Origin: Varibaculum timonense_A
GTDB taxonomy: Bacteria; Actinomycetota; Actinomycetes; Actinomycetales; Actinomycetaceae
Length of the DNA stretch: 64,000 nucleotides
Direction of reading: 5' to 3'
NCBI RefSeq assembly: GCF_027694345.1
Contig: NZ_JAQEVU010000005.1
Location: 1 to 64,000, forward strand
A program made the translations under genes and the position numbers. The notes under the pieces are model-generated. The model was given only the letters and a program-made list of their open reading frames with translations, had not been told where the DNA came from and made no database searches. Below are positions 7,762 through 15,886 of this stretch, in pieces (position 1 is the first letter of the stretch; the number at the start of each line of letters is the position of its first letter).

Positions 7762-8784
7762 GCCACTCCAGGTAACGAAGCGGAGAATCAAGCCCATGTA
7801 CATGTGGTGATTATCGGATTTTCTTATCAGGATGAGCGTCCGAAGTATCTTTTTGAGCATCCTAAAGAGGGGGAGTCTCGCCGCTACCAGGTGGAACATA
7901 TTAACGGTTATCTAACAGCTGCTCCGGATGTGTTTGTGGAAAAACGAGCTAAACCGCTATGTGAAGTTGTTCCGATGGTTGCGGGTGGTAAACCTACCGA
8001 GGGTGGAAACTTGCTGCTGTGGCAGGAAGAAAAGGACGAGCTAGTAGCGAAAGAACCAGCAGCCGAAAAATGGATTCGCCCTTTCTCTATGGGAGCGGAG
8101 TTCATTAATGGTAAACCGCGTTACTGCTTGTGGCTGGTTGATTGCCCGCCGCCAGAGTTAGCTCACCTGCCGCTGGTGCTGGAACGGGTACGCCGGGTAA
8201 AAGAAATGCGGCAATCCTCGGCTAAGGCAGCGACCCGCAAAAAGGCAGATACCCCCTGGTTGTTCGATGAAATCCGCCCCCCGCAAGGAGATAATTATAT
8301 TGCAGTACCTGCAGTTTCTTCTGAACGCCGCAAGTATGTGCCCATTGGGTTTGTTGATAATGGCATGATTCCAGGTAATAAACTATTTTTTATCCCAAAT
8401 GCGGGGCTATATGAGTTCGGTGTCCTCACCTCCCAGTTTCATAATGCCTGGATGCGGGCAGTCGCAGGTCGCCTAGAAATGCGCTACAACTACGGGAATA
8501 CTACCGTCTATAACACCTTTATTTGGCCTGACCCCACCCCGGAGCAAAAGCGAGCAATCTAGGAGGCCGCCGCCCTCGTCCTCGAGAAAAGAAAAGCCTA
8601 TGCCCCAGCTATCTTGGCGGAGCTATATGACCCGGATAATGATTTCCTCTATCCCGAGCTAATCCGGGCGCATGCCCAGCTCGATCGGGCAGTGGAAGCT
8701 GCCTACGGGGTGGATTTTTCCGGTGACGAAGCCAAAATCACCTCCCACCTGTTCACCCTCTACCAAGCTGCCACCACTCCCTGA
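7762..8784 (+). pseudogene. 3' part of a MmeI/YeeA-like DNA methyltransferase
   Basis: The frame is open from the TAG at 7759-7761 and begins inside a conserved block (GNEAENQAHVHVVIIGFS) of large class I SAM-dependent DNA methyltransferases of the type IIG/YeeA kind. What follows is the target-recognition and C-terminal region (ERRKYVPIGFVDNGMIPGNK, LEMRYNYGNTTVYNTFIWPD). The catalytic NPPY and SAM motifs would lie upstream and are missing. A second lesion, TAG at 8560-8562, splits the last 75 residues, which remain in frame to the TGA at 8782-8784 (LFTLYQAATTP). It cannot methylate DNA; it may once have been part of a restriction or BREX-like defence locus. Confidence 0.8.
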
Positions 8785-8859
8785 CCGGGGTAAGCTACAA
8801 ATCTGGCGGAGAAGCTAGTAGCTGCTGATAACCCTGGCTTGCAAGCAGCGCTTCCCGCA

Positions 8860-8910
8860 GCTGCCGCGGGCGAGGTTTATATGTAAAGCTGCTTACATAT
8901 CGCGAAAACG
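8860..8910. repeat. Partial copy (A) of the island repeat
   Basis: The sequence around GGTTTATATGTAAAGC with its hairpin (ATATGTAA paired to TTACATAT) and the following ATCGCGAAAACG matches the 5' end of the full copies at 9760 and 10554, including the GCCG-GGGCG-GGTTTAT lead-in shared with the copy at 10536-10580. The second hairpin and the 3' half are missing. It lies 75 bases after the methyltransferase remnant and before the first toxin-antitoxin module; the rest of 8785-9070 holds no convincing gene. Confidence 0.7.
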
Positions 8911-9082
8911 AATAGGCTGACATGAAGTCCCTTATAACCTGAAAACAGGTAGTTTGTTTATCTGGTTCCAACAGTGTCGGCTTGTCTCCTGTTTTGAGGA
9001 TTAAAAATCCCTGCATAAATGTTGCAATATGCGACACATATACTTATCTTGATGGTATAGGTAAGGAAGGGGAGTGGCAGTA

Positions 9083-9376
9083 GTGAAAACCGCAAGTGTG
9101 AATGTTCGTATTCAGGAAAATGTGAAGGCTAAGGCCGAAGAAATCTTGGATACCATGGGGGTTTCTCGCGCGACCGCGATTGATATGTTTTATCGGCAAA
9201 TCATCATGCACAATGGGATTCCTTTTCCCGTAACTATCCCCAGTGAGCTTCCTGCGCGTGACACTTTGGATAAAAGACAGTTTAACGCCCTCATGAGCGC
9301 GGGATATTCCCAAGCTCTATCAGGTGACTCCTACGGTATTGACGAAGTATTCGACGATTTGGGTAAAAATCTGTGA
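9083..9376 (+). CDS. RelB/DinJ-type antitoxin
   Basis: A 97-residue protein opening with the ribbon-helix-helix pattern of RelB/DinJ antitoxins (KTASVNVRIQENVKAKAEEI, MGVSRATAIDMFYRQII, NGIPFPVTIPSE). The C-terminal part (DSYGIDEVFDDLGKNL) would wrap the toxin. GTG 9083 sits about 9 bases after AAGGAAGGGGA; an in-frame GTG at 9074 touches that site. The stop overlaps the toxin start (TGATG). TATAC (9039-9043) and GTATA (9055-9059) form a weak dyad upstream that might be its own operator. Confidence 0.85.
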   Translation: MKTASVNVRIQENVKAKAEEILDTMGVSRATAIDMFYRQIIMHNGIPFPVTIPSELPARDTLDKRQFNALMSAGYSQALSGDSYGIDEVFDDLGKNL

Positions 9377-9705
9377 TGGATCAGTATGCAATCCGCGTTA
9401 CCGCCCAGGCTCGACAACACCTGAGGCTTATCAGAGACTATATTGCGGTAGACCTGCGAGAGCCTGAAATCGCGAAAAAACTATTGGAACTGTTGCAAAA
9501 AGAAATATCCACGCTGTCATTTATGCCCTATCGGGTGAAACTAATCGAGGAGCAGCCTTGGCGTGAGATGGGTTTTCGTAAAATTCGGGTGAAAAACTAT
9601 TACATTTACTTCTGGGTTAATGATGATACTAAGGAAGTCAATATCATTGCCGTAATCTATGTCAGACGCGACCAAGCCCAGCAATTAGAATCGTATATTT
9701 GGTGA
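9376..9705 (+). CDS. RelE/ParE-superfamily toxin
   Basis: A 109-residue protein with the RelE/ParE core: an N-terminal strand and helix (YAIRVTAQARQHLRLIRDYI), MPYRVKLIEEQPWREMGFRK, and the C-terminal sheet (KNYYIYFWVNDDTKEVNIIA, VIYVRRDQAQQL). Toxins of this superfamily cut mRNA at the ribosome (RelE) or poison gyrase (ParE); the conserved YVRRD is common to both, so the target is open. Start at ATG 9376 overlapping the antitoxin stop; GTG 9373 is also possible. It looks intact. Confidence 0.85.
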   Translation: MDQYAIRVTAQARQHLRLIRDYIAVDLREPEIAKKLLELLQKEISTLSFMPYRVKLIEEQPWREMGFRKIRVKNYYIYFWVNDDTKEVNIIAVIYVRRDQAQQLESYIW

Positions 9706-9759
9706 AGCTCGTGAGCTTGTCTATCTGTGCCAACTCTAACAAGACGCTAGTTCGCTCAA

Positions 9760-9907
9760 ATATGTAAAGCAGTTTTATGTATCGAAAAGACGTGTAAAAA
9801 AATCGCAAAAACTTTTACACGTTCCCTAATTGGTGCTTCATGTTGCAGCTACCCGGAATAAAATCCTAAAAATCAGTGTGAATGCAACCGTCGCCGCTAG
9901 CTGCCGT
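9760..9907. repeat. Full copy (B) of the 150-bp island repeat
   Basis: Nearly the same as 10554-10700 over about 148 bases. It contains a first hairpin from ATATGTAAAGC, a second from ACGTGTAAAA (9790-9799) paired to TTTTACACGT (9813-9822), then a conserved single-stranded-looking tail (CTACCCGGAATAAAATCC, CAGTGTGAATGCAAC) ending in CTAGCTGCCGT. It sits 55 bases after the first toxin gene, where it could terminate that operon. Confidence 0.85.
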
Positions 9908-9912
9908 GCCTT

Positions 9913-9937
9913 TACCAAGCCGCCACCACGCCCTGAC
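9913..9937. repeat. 25-bp duplicate of the methyltransferase 3' end
   Basis: These 25 bases match 8761-8785, the end of the methyltransferase frame including its TGA, with two mismatches. They follow copy B of the repeat at once, as if a second methyltransferase tail had been left here by duplication or recombination. Confidence 0.75.
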
Positions 9938-9990
9938 TGCAGTTTCGGTCAATACGAGTATCTGAGTAATCCTGTTTCCGCCTCCAAAAA

Positions 9991-10008
9991 GTAATACAAT
10001 AGTATTAC
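9991..10008. promoter_or_regulatory. Dyad upstream of second toxin-antitoxin module
   Basis: GTAATAC (9991-9997) and GTATTAC (10002-10008) form a perfect 7-bp dyad with a 4-base spacer, 20 bases before the antitoxin start and just ahead of its AGGGGGAG ribosome site. RelB-type antitoxins repress their own operons by binding such palindromes, so this is the likely operator and overlaps the promoter region. Confidence 0.6.
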
Positions 10009-10027
10009 TTGAAGATAGGGGGAGTTG

Positions 10028-10252
10028 ATGGGGGTTATTAGTTTGCGGGTTCCAGAGGAGGAACTCGCTCGTTATAAAGACTATGCACGTATCCAAAACC
10101 AGAGTTTATCAGCAGTTATTCGCGCTACCATGATGGAGCGGATTGAAGAAGAATACGACCTTAAAGTTATCGAAAACTATGAGGCGCAAAAAGCTGCTGA
10201 CAAGGTAGAGCTATATGCTCACGATGATGTGTGGGCGGAAATGGGCGTATGA
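10028..10252 (+). CDS. RelB-like antitoxin of the second module
   Basis: A 74-residue protein beginning MGVISLRVPEEELARYKDYA, a ribbon-helix-helix DNA-binding N-terminus, followed by a charged helix and a short tail (AHDDVWAEMGV) for toxin contact. AGGGGGAG at about 10017-10023 sets the start at ATG 10028. It resembles the short RelB/DUF6290-type antitoxins. The stop overlaps the toxin ATG by four bases (ATGA), the usual coupling. Confidence 0.85.
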   Translation: MGVISLRVPEEELARYKDYARIQNQSLSAVIRATMMERIEEEYDLKVIENYEAQKAADKVELYAHDDVWAEMGV

Positions 10253-10518
10253 AACGCTATAGCCTCTACTACACCAAGGAAGCTAAGAAGGCTCTCAAAA
10301 AGTTGGATAAGCCGATATTGGTTATGGTTAAAGCCTGGATAGAAAAGAACTTGACCAACACTGATGACCCCAGAAGATATGGCAAGGCTCTAAAAGGGAA
10401 ATACTCTGGATACTGGCGTTATCGTGTCGGCAACTACCGACTTATTTGCGAAATCCGTGACCGAGAATTGGTGATTATCCTTATCGACCTGGGGCATCGT
10501 GGGGAAATCTACCGCTAG
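10249..10518 (+). CDS. RelE-type toxin of the second module
   Basis: An 89-residue basic protein of the RelE mRNA-interferase kind: MKRYSLYYTKEAKKALKKLD, then RRYGKALKGKYSGYWRYRVG, NYRLICEIRDRELVIILIDL and the C-terminal GHRGEIYR. The Lys/Arg-rich helix, the YRVGNYRL strand and the terminal Arg-Tyr are the positions used for ribosome-dependent mRNA cleavage in RelE. Starts on the ATGA overlap. It appears intact. Confidence 0.9.
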   Translation: MKRYSLYYTKEAKKALKKLDKPILVMVKAWIEKNLTNTDDPRRYGKALKGKYSGYWRYRVGNYRLICEIRDRELVIILIDLGHRGEIYR

Positions 10519-10553
10519 GACGGCGCACTGGGCTTGCGCCGTGGGCGGGGTTT

Positions 10554-10700
10554 ATATGTAAAGCAGTTTTACATATCGAAAAAACGTGTAAAAAATCGCG
10601 AAATTTTTTACACGTTCCCCAATTGCTGCTTCATCTTGCAGCTACCCGGAATAAAATCCCAAAAATCAGTGTGAATGCAACAGTCGCAGCTAGCTGCCGT
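10554..10700. repeat. Full copy (C) of the 150-bp island repeat
   Basis: Two perfect hairpins follow each other: ATATGTAAA/TTTACATAT (10554-10576) and a 13-bp stem at 10584-10596 with 10603-10615 (ACGTGTAAAAAAT). Then comes the same tail as copy B, ending in CTAGCTGCCGT at 10700. It lies 35 bases after the second toxin gene. The lead-in GCCGTGGGCGGGGTTTAT (10538-10553) recurs, changed, right after the copy, as though another unit had once begun there. Confidence 0.85.
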
Positions 10701-10741
10701 GGGCGGAGCTTATCTGGGTGCTGAAACTAATAAGGTGCTAG

Positions 10742-10825
10742 GAAGATCGCTACTCCCTGTTTGCTGACAATCCATTTGAAGTGTACGATACCACCGCTGT
10801 TGCTGATCCGATGCTTGTCAACTAA
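10742..10825 (+). pseudogene. C-terminal stump of an unknown gene at the island edge
   Basis: After an in-frame TAG at 10739-10741 a frame encodes EDRYSLFADNPFEVYDTTAV followed by ADPMLVN and TAA. The composition is that of a real protein C-terminus and codon use fits the core genes to the right. No start. I take it as the 3' end of a gene whose 5' part was replaced by the island, marking the right boundary. Family unknown. Confidence 0.45.
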
Positions 10826-10892
10826 TATTTCATCTTGTCAGACAAATTTTATAGTTGGAAGCAAGGTAGCTTCCTTAAGAAAAGAGATAACT

Positions 10893-11786
10893 ATGAGTCA
10901 GAAATTCATAGTCGGTGCATATGCCTCCATGCCGGATACAAATCAACAAGATGAGTACTATCGCTTACTTGGACAACTTGATTGGGTAAACGGAATTGAA
11001 ATTCCTTATCCTGGTGATCTTGCCGATAGTGCTACTTGGCTGGCAGAGAGACTGTGCCCGCAATGGGATTCGAACACAATCACCGCGATTCCCGGCACCA
11101 TGCAAAATGTTGGAAAAAATCCTTTATTCGGTCTCGCCAGTGCGGATGAGGAAGGACGCGAACTCGCTATTGCCCAGGCTAAGCAAATTTCCGAGGTAGC
11201 CAGAGAGCTTTCCGATTATTTAGGGCGTGCCGCAGTGAGTAAGGTGCAAGTGCATTCCGCCCCTACCCGTCTAGCGGATGCAAACGCTTTTCGCACCTCC
11301 CTTGAAGAGCTAAAAGAACTGGACTGGGGCGGAGCAACGATCGTGGTGGAGCACTGTGACCGTTTCATCAAGGAACAGCCTCCCGAAAAAGGGTTTTTAT
11401 CGCTTAAGGAAGAAATCGATATTTGCCGAACCCTGGGACTTAAAATTCACATTAACTGGGGTCGATCTGCCGTAGAAGGTAGAAGTGCCGCAACTCCTTA
11501 CGAGCACATTCTAGAAACCGGACAGGCTGGAGTACTTGCCGGAGTCTGTTTCTCAGGTGCCGGTTCTCAAGAGTGCGTTTACGGGTATGCCTGGATTGAT
11601 GGTCATCTTCCTGCACAACCGGATGAACCCAGCTCACTCATGAGTGAAGAAGAAATTTCTAGATGTTCAAAGGCGGCAATACAAGGGGGAGCGAGTTACC
11701 TAGGGGCAAAGATCTGTGTGCCTAAGGATGCGCCTCTTGAACAGCGCATCCGTATGCTTAAAACGATTTACAACGCAACCCGATAA
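10893..11786 (+). CDS. DUF4862-like protein, TIM-barrel type
   Basis: A 297-residue soluble protein starting MSQKFIVGAYASMPDTNQQD. ATG 10893 is chosen because AAAAGAGA lies just upstream; the open frame extends 44 codons further without a start signal. Pattern elements such as NGIEIPYPGDL, TAIPGTMQNVG, IVVEHCDRF, KIHINWGRSAVEGR and GVCFSGAGS suggest a xylose-isomerase-like TIM barrel with metal-binding His, Glu and Asp residues, and I associate it with DUF4862. The catalytic role is unknown. The gene upstream is reduced to a stump, so its original operon context is lost. Confidence 0.55.
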   Translation: MSQKFIVGAYASMPDTNQQDEYYRLLGQLDWVNGIEIPYPGDLADSATWLAERLCPQWDSNTITAIPGTMQNVGKNPLFGLASADEEGRELAIAQAKQISEVARELSDYLGRAAVSKVQVHSAPTRLADANAFRTSLEELKELDWGGATIVVEHCDRFIKEQPPEKGFLSLKEEIDICRTLGLKIHINWGRSAVEGRSAATPYEHILETGQAGVLAGVCFSGAGSQECVYGYAWIDGHLPAQPDEPSSLMSEEEISRCSKAAIQGGASYLGAKICVPKDAPLEQRIRMLKTIYNATR

Positions 11787-11791
11787 GAAGA

Positions 11792-11875
11792 GAGGCGATA
11801 CCGCCCCGGTTGCTAGATTTAGCGTTTGACCGGCAGCGGGGAAGTGAGGGTAGCACCAGCAAAGAATATCGCCTC
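11792..11875 (+). ncRNA. Possible structured RNA upstream of lysA
   Basis: A perfect 9-bp closing helix (GAGGCGATA 11792-11800 with TATCGCCTC 11867-11875) encloses an inner stem (CCCCG 11804-11808 with CGGGG 11837-11841, extended by TTGC/GGCA) and a small GGT/ACC hairpin. The whole is about 84 nt and lies 113 bases before the lysA start. It is not a lysine riboswitch by any motif I can see, nor a tRNA. It could be a leader regulating lysA, a 3' element of the preceding gene, or a chance fold. Confidence 0.35.
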
Positions 11876-11988
11876 CATAAGGAGTGTCTTTCTTAATGGA
11901 CGGTTTTGAAAGAGTTGCCAGCTGGGCAATAATTTAGCGAATGTAACCTCGGTTTCCTACCAATCAGAATCCTTGAAAGGTGCTCCCG

Positions 11989-13374
11989 ATGCTCACTTGC
12001 CCTGAACCTGCCGACAATCCGGTGCTCTGGCCGTGGGGAACCCGGCGGGAAGAGGACGGACAGTTATCTTTTGCCGGACAAAAAGTAACTGACCTGGCGC
12101 AAAGTTTCGCCACCCCCTCCTACCTGTTTGACCTGGATGATTTCGCGGCTCGCGCCGAAACCATTTCTTCGGCGATGGCGGAAGAGTTCTGGGAAGGCTA
12201 CGGATTTTCCGGTGCCAGCGTCTATTATGCGGGCAAAGCCTTCCTGTGTACCGCTTTAGGGGATGCCCTCACCAGGGCGGGGATGGGGATAGATACCGCC
12301 AGTCTGGGGGAACTTTCGGTAGCGCTCCATCCCGCGATGGGAGCTGACCCCAAGAAAATCGGGCTACACGGCAACAATAAATCCCTCGAATCTCTGCGCC
12401 TGGCGCTGCGCCGCGGTATTGGGCGGATTATCGTAGATTCCCTGGGCGAAATTGACCTATTACAGTCCCTAAGTGAGAGCGAAAACACCACCGCGCCGGT
12501 GATGGTGCGGGTAACCACCGGGGTACACGCCGGAGGGCACAGCTTTATCGCCACCGCCCACGAGGATCAAAAATTCGGCCTCTCCCTGGCATCGGGAGCC
12601 GCCCTCCAGGCAGTTAAAAAGATTATTGCCGCCCCCAATCTAAAGCTAGTAGGGCTGCATTCCCATATCGGTTCCCAAATCAAAGATCTAGAATCTTTCC
12701 AAGTAGCAGCCGACCGATTGCTGGCTTTCCGCGCGCAGGTGCAAAAGCTGGGTGAAGCCGTCCCCGAAGTGGATTTGGGTGGGGGGCTAGCTATCTCCTA
12801 TCAGGGCGAGGACGTGCCCAGCGCCAGTGAATATGCGCTCTCCCTGGCGGCCTCGGTAAAGAAAGCCTGCGAGCAGGCAGGCACCGACATTCCCCATATT
12901 TCGATTGAACCGGGGCGCTGGTTAGCCGGTCCGGTATGCGTGAGCCTCTACCAGGTGGGAACGGTCAAGGATGTGCAGCTAGAGGACGGTAGCATCCGCA
13001 AATACGTGAGCGTAGACGGGGGCATGAGCGACAATATTCGCCCCGCCCTCTACGATGCCGGATATGTAGCGACCCTAGCTTCGCGCCTTTCTGATGCCCC
13101 TGCTGCTAGCTGCCGCATAGTGGGTATGCATTGCGAATCCGGGGATATTTTAGTGCCCGAGATTGCCCTGCCTGCTGATATTCGCGCTGGTGATTTACTG
13201 GTAATCCCGGCTACTGGAGCCTATGGGCGGGCAATGGCCTCGAACTACAATCTGGTTCCCCGTCCCGGGGTAATCGGGCTGAGCCGTAAAGCGGCTCCGC
13301 GCTATATCGTTGCCCGAGAAACCGTGGATGACCTACTGCGTCTGGATACCGGAGCCACCGGTTTATCTCAGTGA
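11989..13374 (+). CDS. lysA: Diaminopimelate decarboxylase
   Basis: A 461-residue PLP enzyme that decarboxylates meso-diaminopimelate to L-lysine, the last step of lysine synthesis. Motifs of the fold III decarboxylases are present: ASVYYAGKAFLC with the PLP-binding Lys, LHSHIGSQIKDL, VDLGGGLAISY, EPGRWLAGP, and GMHCESGDIL with the active-site Cys from the partner subunit. ATG 11989 lies 8 bases after GAAAGG; an in-frame GTG at 11980 overlaps that site. As usual in actinobacteria it precedes the threonine genes, with 93 bases between. Confidence 0.95.
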   Translation: MLTCPEPADNPVLWPWGTRREEDGQLSFAGQKVTDLAQSFATPSYLFDLDDFAARAETISSAMAEEFWEGYGFSGASVYYAGKAFLCTALGDALTRAGMGIDTASLGELSVALHPAMGADPKKIGLHGNNKSLESLRLALRRGIGRIIVDSLGEIDLLQSLSESENTTAPVMVRVTTGVHAGGHSFIATAHEDQKFGLSLASGAALQAVKKIIAAPNLKLVGLHSHIGSQIKDLESFQVAADRLLAFRAQVQKLGEAVPEVDLGGGLAISYQGEDVPSASEYALSLAASVKKACEQAGTDIPHISIEPGRWLAGPVCVSLYQVGTVKDVQLEDGSIRKYVSVDGGMSDNIRPALYDAGYVATLASRLSDAPAASCRIVGMHCESGDILVPEIALPADIRAGDLLVIPATGAYGRAMASNYNLVPRPGVIGLSRKAAPRYIVARETVDDLLRLDTGATGLSQ

Positions 13375-13467
13375 CAAATCTTCGGAGCGCTCGAACTCCA
13401 ATAACCGTTAGAGTAGAAAACCCCGGCGGGTAAAAGCTTCGTCGAAAGTGGTGAAAAGAGGGTGAAC

Positions 13468-14763
13468 ATGAAGCAAGCGGTGAAAATAGCAGTACTTGGG
13501 TGCGGAACTGTGGGGGCGCAAGTAGTGCGTCTACTGCAAGAACGCGCCGCTGATTATCAGGCGAGGTGTGGAGCCAACCTGGAGATTATCGGTATTTGTG
13601 TAAATAATATGGCTGCTCCCCGCCCCGATTTTATTAGTCGCGACCTACTTACCGACCAGGCAGAGCCTTTGATTGACCAGGCTGACCTGGTAATCGAGCT
13701 AATCGGGGGAATTGAGCCAGCGCGCACCTACATTACCCGCGCCCTCGAAGCTGGAAAATCCGTGGTAACCGGGAATAAAGCCCTCCTCGCCCAACACGGT
13801 CCGGAACTGTTTGACCTCTCCCGTGAGCGTGAAGCCGACCTTTACTATGAGGCCGCAGTTGCCGGAGCCATTCCCGTGGTTTACGGCCTGCGCGAATCCT
13901 TAGCTGGCGATCGCGTCCAAGTGGTGCAAGGCATCGTTAATGGCACCACCAACTACATGCTTGACCAGATGGAAAAGAAAGGCTGGTCATTCGAACAAGC
14001 GCTTACTACTGCCCAAGAACTCGGATACGCCGAAGCTGACCCGACCGCCGATATTGATGGGTTAGATGCCGCCGCCAAATGCGCCCTACTCGCGCAGCTA
14101 GCTTTCCACACCCGGGTTTCCCTAGATCAGGTAGCGGTGAAAGGGATTCGCAGTATTACCGCGGACGATATTGCTGACGCCAAAGAGTCGGGACGCACCA
14201 TTAAGCTGTTGGCGATTGCCCAGCTCGCGCAAGATGAACAAGGACGCGAATGCGTATCCTGCCGGGTGGAGCCGGTATTGGTGAAACCAGAGAATCCGCT
14301 CGCAAGCATCGCAGGAGCCTTCAACGCGATTGTGATTGATGCCGAGGCCGCGGGCAGGCTAATGTTCTACGGTCAAGGCGCCGGCGGGGTACAAACCGCT
14401 TCCGCCGTGCTCTCCGATGTGGTGGCCGCTGCCTTCCACCTAGTTTCCGGCGGCAGCGCCCCGCGCGAGTCCGCCTATGCTGATTTGCCACAAATGCCAG
14501 CTGAGCAGGTGAGTTCCAAGTACAGTATCCGTCTGCAGGTCGAGGACGTAACCGGGGTATTAGCCGAGGTAGCAGGGATTTTTGCTCGCCGCGGGATTTC
14601 TATCGAACAGGTGCGTCAACGCAGTGACGCTAAATCCGGGAAAGCGATTGTTTCTTTGTCGAGTGACTGGGCTAGTGCGGGAGACATAGACTTGACGGTG
14701 AAAGATTTGGAAGCCGCCGAGCCGGTGAGCCAAGTAATTCAAGTAATCAGTATGGAGGGCTAG
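13468..14763 (+). CDS. hom: Homoserine dehydrogenase
   Basis: A 431-residue enzyme reducing aspartate semialdehyde to homoserine, the branch point to threonine and methionine. It has an N-terminal Rossmann nucleotide site (VKIAVLGCGTVGAQVV), the catalytic region (GNKALLAQHG, YEAAVAGAIPVV, GIVNGTTNYML, ADPTADIDGLDAA) and a C-terminal ACT domain (about residues 350-431, KYSIRLQVEDVTGVLAEVAG) for threonine feedback. ATG 13468 follows AGAGGG; GTG 13462 is an alternative. thrC starts 4 bases after its stop. Confidence 0.95.
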   Translation: MKQAVKIAVLGCGTVGAQVVRLLQERAADYQARCGANLEIIGICVNNMAAPRPDFISRDLLTDQAEPLIDQADLVIELIGGIEPARTYITRALEAGKSVVTGNKALLAQHGPELFDLSREREADLYYEAAVAGAIPVVYGLRESLAGDRVQVVQGIVNGTTNYMLDQMEKKGWSFEQALTTAQELGYAEADPTADIDGLDAAAKCALLAQLAFHTRVSLDQVAVKGIRSITADDIADAKESGRTIKLLAIAQLAQDEQGRECVSCRVEPVLVKPENPLASIAGAFNAIVIDAEAAGRLMFYGQGAGGVQTASAVLSDVVAAAFHLVSGGSAPRESAYADLPQMPAEQVSSKYSIRLQVEDVTGVLAEVAGIFARRGISIEQVRQRSDAKSGKAIVSLSSDWASAGDIDLTVKDLEAAEPVSQVIQVISMEG

Positions 14764-14767
14764 CAAG

Positions 14768-15871
14768 ATGGCGCATCTGTGGCAGGGAATAATCAACGAA
14801 TATCGCGATTGGCTCCCCATTAGCGAGGAGGAAGCAATCGTCACCTTACAAGAGGGCGGCACTCCGCTGGTCTACTCCGATGATTTGTCTAACGAGGTGG
14901 GGGCACGGGTATATATCAAGGTCGAGGGCATGAACCCTACCGGCTCTTTTAAAGATCGTGGTATGACCATGGCCATTACCAAGGTGCTCTCTAGTGGGCA
15001 AAAAATGGTGGCTTGTGCCTCTACCGGCAATACTTCGGCTTCGGCCGCTGCCTATTCTGCAAAGGCTGGTCTGGAATGCGCGGTAATCCTGCCTGCCGGG
15101 AAGATTGCTGCCGGAAAACTCGCGCAAGCAATTGTGCATGGGGCGCGACTGGTGGCAGTGGATGGAAACTTTGACCAATGCCTGACTATTACCCGCCAGC
15201 TCACCGAATCCTATCCGGTAGCTCTAGTAAACTCGATTAACCCCTACCGCCTGCAAGGACAAAAAACTGCGGCTTTTGAAATTGTTGATTTCTTGGGGGA
15301 TGCTCCCGATATTCATGTTCTCCCGGTTGGAAATGCCGGAAACATTTCCGCCTACTGGATGGGATATAACGAATACGCTGGTCGGCGCACCGACGCCTCC
15401 TTGGAAAAAGAAACTAAACTAGGGCAGGCGCGCGCCAGTAAAGTTCCGCAAATGTGGGGTATCCAGGCTAAAGGGGCTGCGCCTTTCGTTGCTGGACACC
15501 CGATTGACAACCCGGAAACCGTGGCGACCGCCATCCGAATCGGCAACCCGGCTTCCTGGGATTATGCATCGGCAGCGCGGGACGATTCCCACGGTTTTAT
15601 TACTGCGGTCAGTGATGAAGATATTTTAGCTGCCCAGGCACGGTTAGCAACCGATACCGGCATTTTTGTGGAACCAGCTTCCGCGGCCTCGGTTGCGGGA
15701 CTGCTGTGGGCTGCTGGCGCAGGTAAAGTACCCGAGGATGCGACTATTGTGTGTACGGTGACTGGAAACGGTTTGAAAGATACCGCGACTGCTTTGGGGG
15801 ATTGCGATATTAACCCGCAGGTAATCGCGCCCACCTTGGAGGCCGCCCTCACCGCCCTCGACTTGAAATAA
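14768..15871 (+). CDS. thrC: Threonine synthase
   Basis: A 367-residue PLP enzyme converting O-phosphohomoserine to threonine. The PLP Lys lies in NPTGSFKDRGMT, the substrate and phosphate loops in CASTGNTSASAAAY and PVGNAGNISAYW, and the C-terminus has VCTVTGNGLKD. Length is that of the short actinobacterial form. GGAGGG precedes ATG 14768 and the 4-base gap to hom indicates one operon hom-thrC-thrB. Confidence 0.95.
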   Translation: MAHLWQGIINEYRDWLPISEEEAIVTLQEGGTPLVYSDDLSNEVGARVYIKVEGMNPTGSFKDRGMTMAITKVLSSGQKMVACASTGNTSASAAAYSAKAGLECAVILPAGKIAAGKLAQAIVHGARLVAVDGNFDQCLTITRQLTESYPVALVNSINPYRLQGQKTAAFEIVDFLGDAPDIHVLPVGNAGNISAYWMGYNEYAGRRTDASLEKETKLGQARASKVPQMWGIQAKGAAPFVAGHPIDNPETVATAIRIGNPASWDYASAARDDSHGFITAVSDEDILAAQARLATDTGIFVEPASAASVAGLLWAAGAGKVPEDATIVCTVTGNGLKDTATALGDCDINPQVIAPTLEAALTALDLK

Positions 15872-15886
15872 CAGGAACCAAGCAAG

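Noticed and set aside
8795..9037. 80-codon - strand frame between methyltransferase remnant and toxin-antitoxin genes
   Set aside because: It runs through the repeat copy A and its hairpin; no start signal.
11792..11875. Lysine or SAM-IV riboswitch upstream of lysA
   Set aside because: The CCCCGG...CCGGCA segment faintly recalls SAM-IV, but the conserved core and pseudoknot bases do not line up; kept only as an unclassified fold.
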